Below, piece after piece: positions 6,035-8,649 of a DNA stretch of 8,649 nucleotides (positions are counted from its first letter, which is position 1; every line of letters starts with the position of its first letter). The notes under the pieces were generated by a model. That model was not told the DNA's origin, did not search any database, and saw only the letters and a list, made by a program, of their open reading frames with translations. A program made the translations under genes and the position numbers. Source of the DNA: Firmicutes bacterium UBA5500 (GTDB lineage Bacteria > Bacillota > UBA994 > UBA5500); NCBI GenBank assembly GCA_002427055.1, contig DIPA01000117.1:12370-21018 (forward strand). The letters are read 5' to 3'.

Positions 6035-6631
6035 ATGAAAATACTTGTGATTCGCCATGGGGAATCTGAAGCAGATATTTTGCACGTGCACGAAGGTAGG
6101 GCCGACTTTGCCCTAACCGCCGAGGGACAGCGGCAAGCTGCTGCTATGGCTAATTGGGTGGCCGGCCTTTACACTATCGACAAGATATACGCCAGTACCT
6201 TAACTAGGGCGCAGCAAACAGCGGCCGCACTAGCTGCTACTACCAAAGCACCCATTTTTAATGAGCCTGAGCTTATGGAGCGCAATAATGGTCTGCTGGC
6301 CGGTCTACCATTTGCTGAAGCAGCAGCCAAATATCCGCGACCGGTTAGCCTCCCCCCTCACCTCTCTGTGCATGAGATGGAATCAGAGATCGACTTCCGT
6401 TACCGGGTGGAAAAGATGCTTTCCAGACTGCTGCATGAAAACAACAATAATAGTACCATAGCCGTCGTATGCCATGGCGGCACCATCAAAATGCTCTACC
6501 AAGCGTTCTTGGGTCTCCCTATCGCTTCCGATATCGTTTTTGCCACCGGTGACACAGGCATTCATCTTTGGGAGTACGAGCCGGGTAAACGCCGTATTAT
6601 CTTCGCTAACCATACTGAGCATCTAAGTTAG
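6035..6631 (+). CDS. Histidine phosphatase superfamily protein (phosphoglycerate mutase-like)
   Basis: A 198-residue cytosolic phosphatase or phosphomutase of the branch that uses a phosphohistidine intermediate. The core is complete: RHGES at residues 7-11 with nucleophile H8 and phosphate-binding R7, R58 in STLTRAQQT, acid E82 in MERNNG, and H147 in VVCHGGT. The length fits the small cofactor-independent phosphatase-like members rather than glycolytic phosphoglycerate mutase (~230-250 residues), so a broad or dedicated phosphatase is more likely; the substrate is unknown. The start is the ATG at 6035 with AGGGGG 6 nt upstream. A longer TTG start at 6011 adds 8 lysine-rich residues and lacks a good ribosome site. 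No promoter is visible in the 57-nt gap from the regulator, so the two are probably co-transcribed. Confidence 0.88.
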   Translation: MKILVIRHGESEADILHVHEGRADFALTAEGQRQAAAMANWVAGLYTIDKIYASTLTRAQQTAAALAATTKAPIFNEPELMERNNGLLAGLPFAEAAAKYPRPVSLPPHLSVHEMESEIDFRYRVEKMLSRLLHENNNNSTIAVVCHGGTIKMLYQAFLGLPIASDIVFATGDTGIHLWEYEPGKRRIIFANHTEHLS

Positions 6632-6645
6632 GAGGTACATGTTTT

Positions 6646-7083
6646 GTGCCAAAGCAAGCGTATCCTCGTTGGCTAAAGCTCTTAATCATAGCCATGCTGG
6701 TTCCAATTGGGTGGTGTACCTATGTGGCGCTGGCTGGTGACATGGACCTCACTTACGCTGTTACAGATGAGGGGGTACAGATAAAGCATGGTGGTGCCCT
6801 AGTCATCATTCCGCCTGAGAACAAAACAATAACCTTTAGCGAGATTACCGAGGTGCAGTTACTAGAAAAAATACCGAGAATGCGTAAGTCCTTTGGCAAA
6901 GATGGCTTCGGCGCTTGGGTGGGTGACTTCAACTCTGAACAATATGGTCCAGTTAAAGCCTATATCCTTAACACAAAATGGTCTGCTGTATTAATCAAAA
7001 CCGAAAAGAGTACCTATGTGATTACACCTGAAAATGCTGCTGATTTCGCAGATCAAGTACAGGCTAGGCTCACTGGGGATTAA
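6646..7083 (+). CDS. Membrane-anchored protein with a bacterial PH-like domain
   Basis: A 145-residue protein with one N-terminal hydrophobic segment (about residues 10-30) and a ~110-residue mostly beta-strand domain. The pattern (TYAVTDEGVQIKHG, TFSEITEVQLLEKIP, a glycine-rich GKDGFGAWVGDF stretch, then VLIKTEKSTYVITPENAADFADQV) fits bacterial pleckstrin-homology-like domains (bPH/DUF family). I infer the fold from pattern and am only moderately sure. The start is the GTG at 6646, 9 nt after AGGAGGT (6630-6636); an ATG at 6639 is out of frame and stops after 33 codons. It is the last gene of the MFS/regulator/phosphatase cluster. Its role is unknown; such domains often act in membrane-linked protein assembly or sensing. 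Confidence 0.75.
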   Translation: MPKQAYPRWLKLLIIAMLVPIGWCTYVALAGDMDLTYAVTDEGVQIKHGGALVIIPPENKTITFSEITEVQLLEKIPRMRKSFGKDGFGAWVGDFNSEQYGPVKAYILNTKWSAVLIKTEKSTYVITPENAADFADQVQARLTGD

Positions 7084-7090
7084 CTTAAAT

Positions 7091-7125
7091 GGCACGAGGT
7101 CTGCCTCGTGCCGTTTTGCCTTTTT
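7091..7125 (+). terminator. Strong intrinsic terminator ending the MFS/regulator cluster
   Basis: A perfect 9-bp stem GGCACGAGG/CCTCGTGCC with loop TCTG is followed by GTTTTGCCTTTTT. It lies 7 nt after the TAA stop of the PH-like gene. On the minus strand the same hairpin is followed only by ATTTAAG, so it is at best a weak terminator for the converging gene. Confidence 0.9.
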
Positions 7126-7143
7126 AGAGCCGTCTCTAGTGAC

Positions 7144-7653
7144 CTAGCGGACTTCAGCGATGCGAACAGATTTGATTACCTCATCAAATTCTGCTTCTAG
7201 TTCTCGGAATCTTGTCTTTAGCAGTTCGGAAGCATCGGGTGGAACTTGCACATCGGTCGCATGAGCGACGCCAAAATAGTATTTTGAGTTCTCGCCAATT
7301 ATTCTGAGACCATACATGTCGGTTAATTGTTCTAGGTCTTCTTTGGTATTGGTAGCTTTATCATATATTTCTACTCTGCCTACAACACCTAGGGGGATTT
7401 CTGGTTTCAGCGCCTGTACTTCCTTATAGATGAAATAGAGTACCTTCCCCTCCGCCTTAATCTGCACTTCTCTGGCAAAGTCTTGTGGTATCTGCAACGA
7501 AAGGCCGAATTCCCGATTGTTATAAGAGGGGCCGGCAAATGCCTTAAGCGATAGACCGGTAGCTACTGCGAGCACAGTCAGAAACAACAATACCCCCAGC
7601 AACCGACCTTTCTTTCGCCAACCAGATGCATTGTGATTTTGTGAAAGATCCAT
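7144..7653 (-). CDS. Predicted exported protein of unknown family
   Basis: I do not recognise this 169-residue protein with certainty. It has a charged N-terminus (residues 1-17), a hydrophobic segment (18-36) and an AFA-G sequence at 38-41 that fits signal peptidase I cleavage, so it is probably secreted or anchored outside the membrane. The mature part begins YNNREFGLSLQIPQDF, a start often seen in small extracytoplasmic domains of Firmicutes that read as 'Y.....GFSL.IP..W', and ends with a helical segment (about 140-165). There are no cysteines. The start is the ATG at 7651-7653 with AAGGAAGG 7 nt upstream. It lies 73 nt downstream of the CPBP protease gene on the same strand; a possible -10 (TAATAT, 7679-7684) lies between them, so an independent promoter is possible. 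Confidence 0.7.
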   Translation of the reverse strand: MDLSQNHNASGWRKKGRLLGVLLFLTVLAVATGLSLKAFAGPSYNNREFGLSLQIPQDFAREVQIKAEGKVLYFIYKEVQALKPEIPLGVVGRVEIYDKATNTKEDLEQLTDMYGLRIIGENSKYYFGVAHATDVQVPPDASELLKTRFRELEAEFDEVIKSVRIAEVR

Positions 7654-7710
7654 TCTCTTACCTTCCTTCCATCAGCTGATATTACCCGAGCTGTGGGTCC
7701 GCTTCGTAAC

Positions 7711-7726
7711 GCAGCACATGTACTGC
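7711..7726. repeat. Near-perfect 16-bp palindrome between the two minus-strand genes
   Basis: GCAGCACATGTACTGC is self-complementary apart from one symmetric pair of T·G-type mismatches. It lies directly next to the stop codon of the CPBP gene (7727). There is no loop and no run of T, so it is not a terminator. It could be a protein site upstream of the exported-protein gene. Confidence 0.3.
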
Positions 7727-8503
7727 TTAGAGCAAAGTGAACAGATACCCAGTCCCTACCATTAATACATTGCTAATGCTATGCATCAACATAGGATACA
7801 GAATGCTGTGGGTTTTTTGATACGTAACACCGGAAATGGTACCCAACGTGAAGGCATAGAAGACTCGGAAATAGTCTATTTCAAGAGATAATGGCGACAA
7901 AGACCATGTCGTATGAGCAACTGCAAATAGCAAGGAGGCAATGATCGTTTCTAGAGTCAGTTTATGCTTAGTGCTAACGTTTCGTCCTGTTACGTAAATC
8001 AGTACAGTGATGGGTATTGCCCGATATAGAATCTCCTCCGAAGGTCCGCTGAGGAGCAGTTGAAAACCTAAGGTTCCTAAGACGTTACCAACGTTCAAAG
8101 GGAAGTCAAACACCGGCAACATGTTATATATACGCATGAGTATGTGGGAAATAAGTGTGAAACCAGCGAAAGCGGCAGTAAAAATTAGCACACTCCGCTT
8201 CCCTTGCTTGATGTCTCCTAGCTTAAGTCCGAAATCAAGCTGCAGCAGTTTACCTAGAACCGCAATCAGAGCCAGAGCAACAAGCATTTGAACGAAATGG
8301 TGAACGGACAGCCAGGCGTAAATATCGTGGTAGTCAATGCTTTGATAAGAAAACTGGTTAGCAACCGCACCTCCGGTTCTGCCAGCAAAAACTTGAAAAA
8401 CGAACAATGCTAACACAGTAACCGTATACGTCTGCACTCGGTATTTGACTGACCAGCGTCTGCCTACGTTCATCCTAGTTTCTATAGGGCTTGTTTGGCT
8501 CAT
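7727..8503 (-). CDS. CPBP family intramembrane metalloprotease (CAAX protease/bacteriocin-processing type)
   Basis: A 258-residue integral membrane protein with about seven hydrophobic segments and all three CPBP signature motifs: EEILYR (E156, E157, R161), FAVAH (F193, H197) and HSISN (H241, N245). In this family the glutamates and histidines form the active site, so it is predicted to be active. Members process prenylated or membrane proteins, or give immunity to bacteriocins; the substrate here is unknown. The start is the ATG at 8501-8503, a few bases after AAAGGGGGTG. The nearest neighbour is the exported protein downstream on the same strand, which could be a substrate or partner, but this is speculation. 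There is no bacteriocin precursor gene in the window. Confidence 0.87.
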   Translation of the reverse strand: MSQTSPIETRMNVGRRWSVKYRVQTYTVTVLALFVFQVFAGRTGGAVANQFSYQSIDYHDIYAWLSVHHFVQMLVALALIAVLGKLLQLDFGLKLGDIKQGKRSVLIFTAAFAGFTLISHILMRIYNMLPVFDFPLNVGNVLGTLGFQLLLSGPSEEILYRAIPITVLIYVTGRNVSTKHKLTLETIIASLLFAVAHTTWSLSPLSLEIDYFRVFYAFTLGTISGVTYQKTHSILYPMLMHSISNVLMVGTGYLFTLL

Positions 8504-8529
8504 TATTTCACCCCCTTTCGCTTCCTTTG

Positions 8530-8546
8530 CTCATACACAGTGTGAG
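8530..8546. promoter_or_regulatory. Imperfect 17-bp palindrome upstream of the CPBP gene
   Basis: CTCATACACAGTGTGAG is symmetric at all but one outer pair (T/G) and the innermost pair. It lies 27 bp upstream of the CPBP start codon, where an operator would be expected. I see no convincing sigma-A promoter in the rest of 8504-8649. Confidence 0.3.
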
Positions 8547-8649
8547 TCTCCCGTTCTTGAACTGTTACTCTACCTTTCCTGGGACGGAGTCGGAATATGA
8601 ACTCTACAGCAATCATTGTCCATTAGAGTACTTTCAACGACCATATCTA

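Noticed and set aside
5432..6091. Minus-strand frames opposite the end of the regulator and the start of the phosphatase
   Set aside because: Both overlap strong plus-strand genes and lack start signals. The part over the regulator is the M29-like C-terminus.
6261..6622. Out-of-frame plus and minus reading frames within the phosphatase gene
   Set aside because: The phosphatase frame has all catalytic residues; these frames share its sequence without any motif.
6639..6740. ATG at 6639 as start of a small peptide
   Set aside because: It is only 2 nt from AGGAGGT, is out of frame with the PH-like gene and stops after 33 codons; the GTG at 6646 has proper spacing.
1..8649. CRISPR arrays, tRNA genes, insertion sequences and known riboswitches
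   Set aside because: No regularly spaced direct repeats, no cloverleaf-like sequence, no transposase frame or terminal repeats, and no riboswitch consensus were seen by eye. No gene-free stretch is longer than about 215 bases.

Overview
The window looks like chromosomal DNA of a low-to-mid GC Firmicute (Bacillota, probably Clostridia-like). The reasons are strong AGGAGG-type ribosome binding sites, use of TTG and GTG starts, sigma-A type promoters with extended -10 boxes, U-tailed intrinsic terminators, and Firmicute-type families (DUF3795, CPBP protease, DUF990-type ABC exporters). There is no 16S or housekeeping marker, so the assignment is an inference. I see no tRNA, rRNA, CRISPR array, insertion sequence or phage gene.

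Layout. (1) 99-377, minus: a small cysteine-rich DUF3795 protein. (2) 591-3130, plus: a three-gene operon of two ABC-2 type permeases and their ATPase, with its own promoter (488-516), a 5'-end hairpin and a terminator (3133-3157). (3) 3157-7125, plus: a second cluster with an MFS exporter, a large ArsR-type regulator, a histidine phosphatase and a membrane-anchored PH-like protein, closed by a strong terminator (7091-7125). (4) 7144-8503, minus: a CPBP intramembrane protease, then a predicted exported protein of unknown family. The plus and minus clusters converge at about 7084-7143.

The most interesting gene is the regulator at 4577-5977. Its first ~85 residues are an ArsR-like winged helix. 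The remaining ~330 residues align by eye along their whole length with M29 family aminopeptidases (AmpS/AmpT, related to NicX dioxygenase). All five metal ligands of that family appear to be replaced, three of them by glutamine. This looks like a dead metallopeptidase fold reused as a sensor domain.

Directly upstream, the MFS gene has a consensus promoter flanked by two copies of the palindrome CGTCAAAA-N4-TTTTGACG. One is part of an 18-bp-arm inverted repeat that runs into the -35 box; the other lies just after the predicted transcription start. The simplest model is that the fused regulator senses a small molecule, possibly peptide- or amine-like, and controls its neighbour MFS exporter through these sites. 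The regulator also has its own extended -10 promoter, and the phosphatase and PH-like genes follow it with short gaps.
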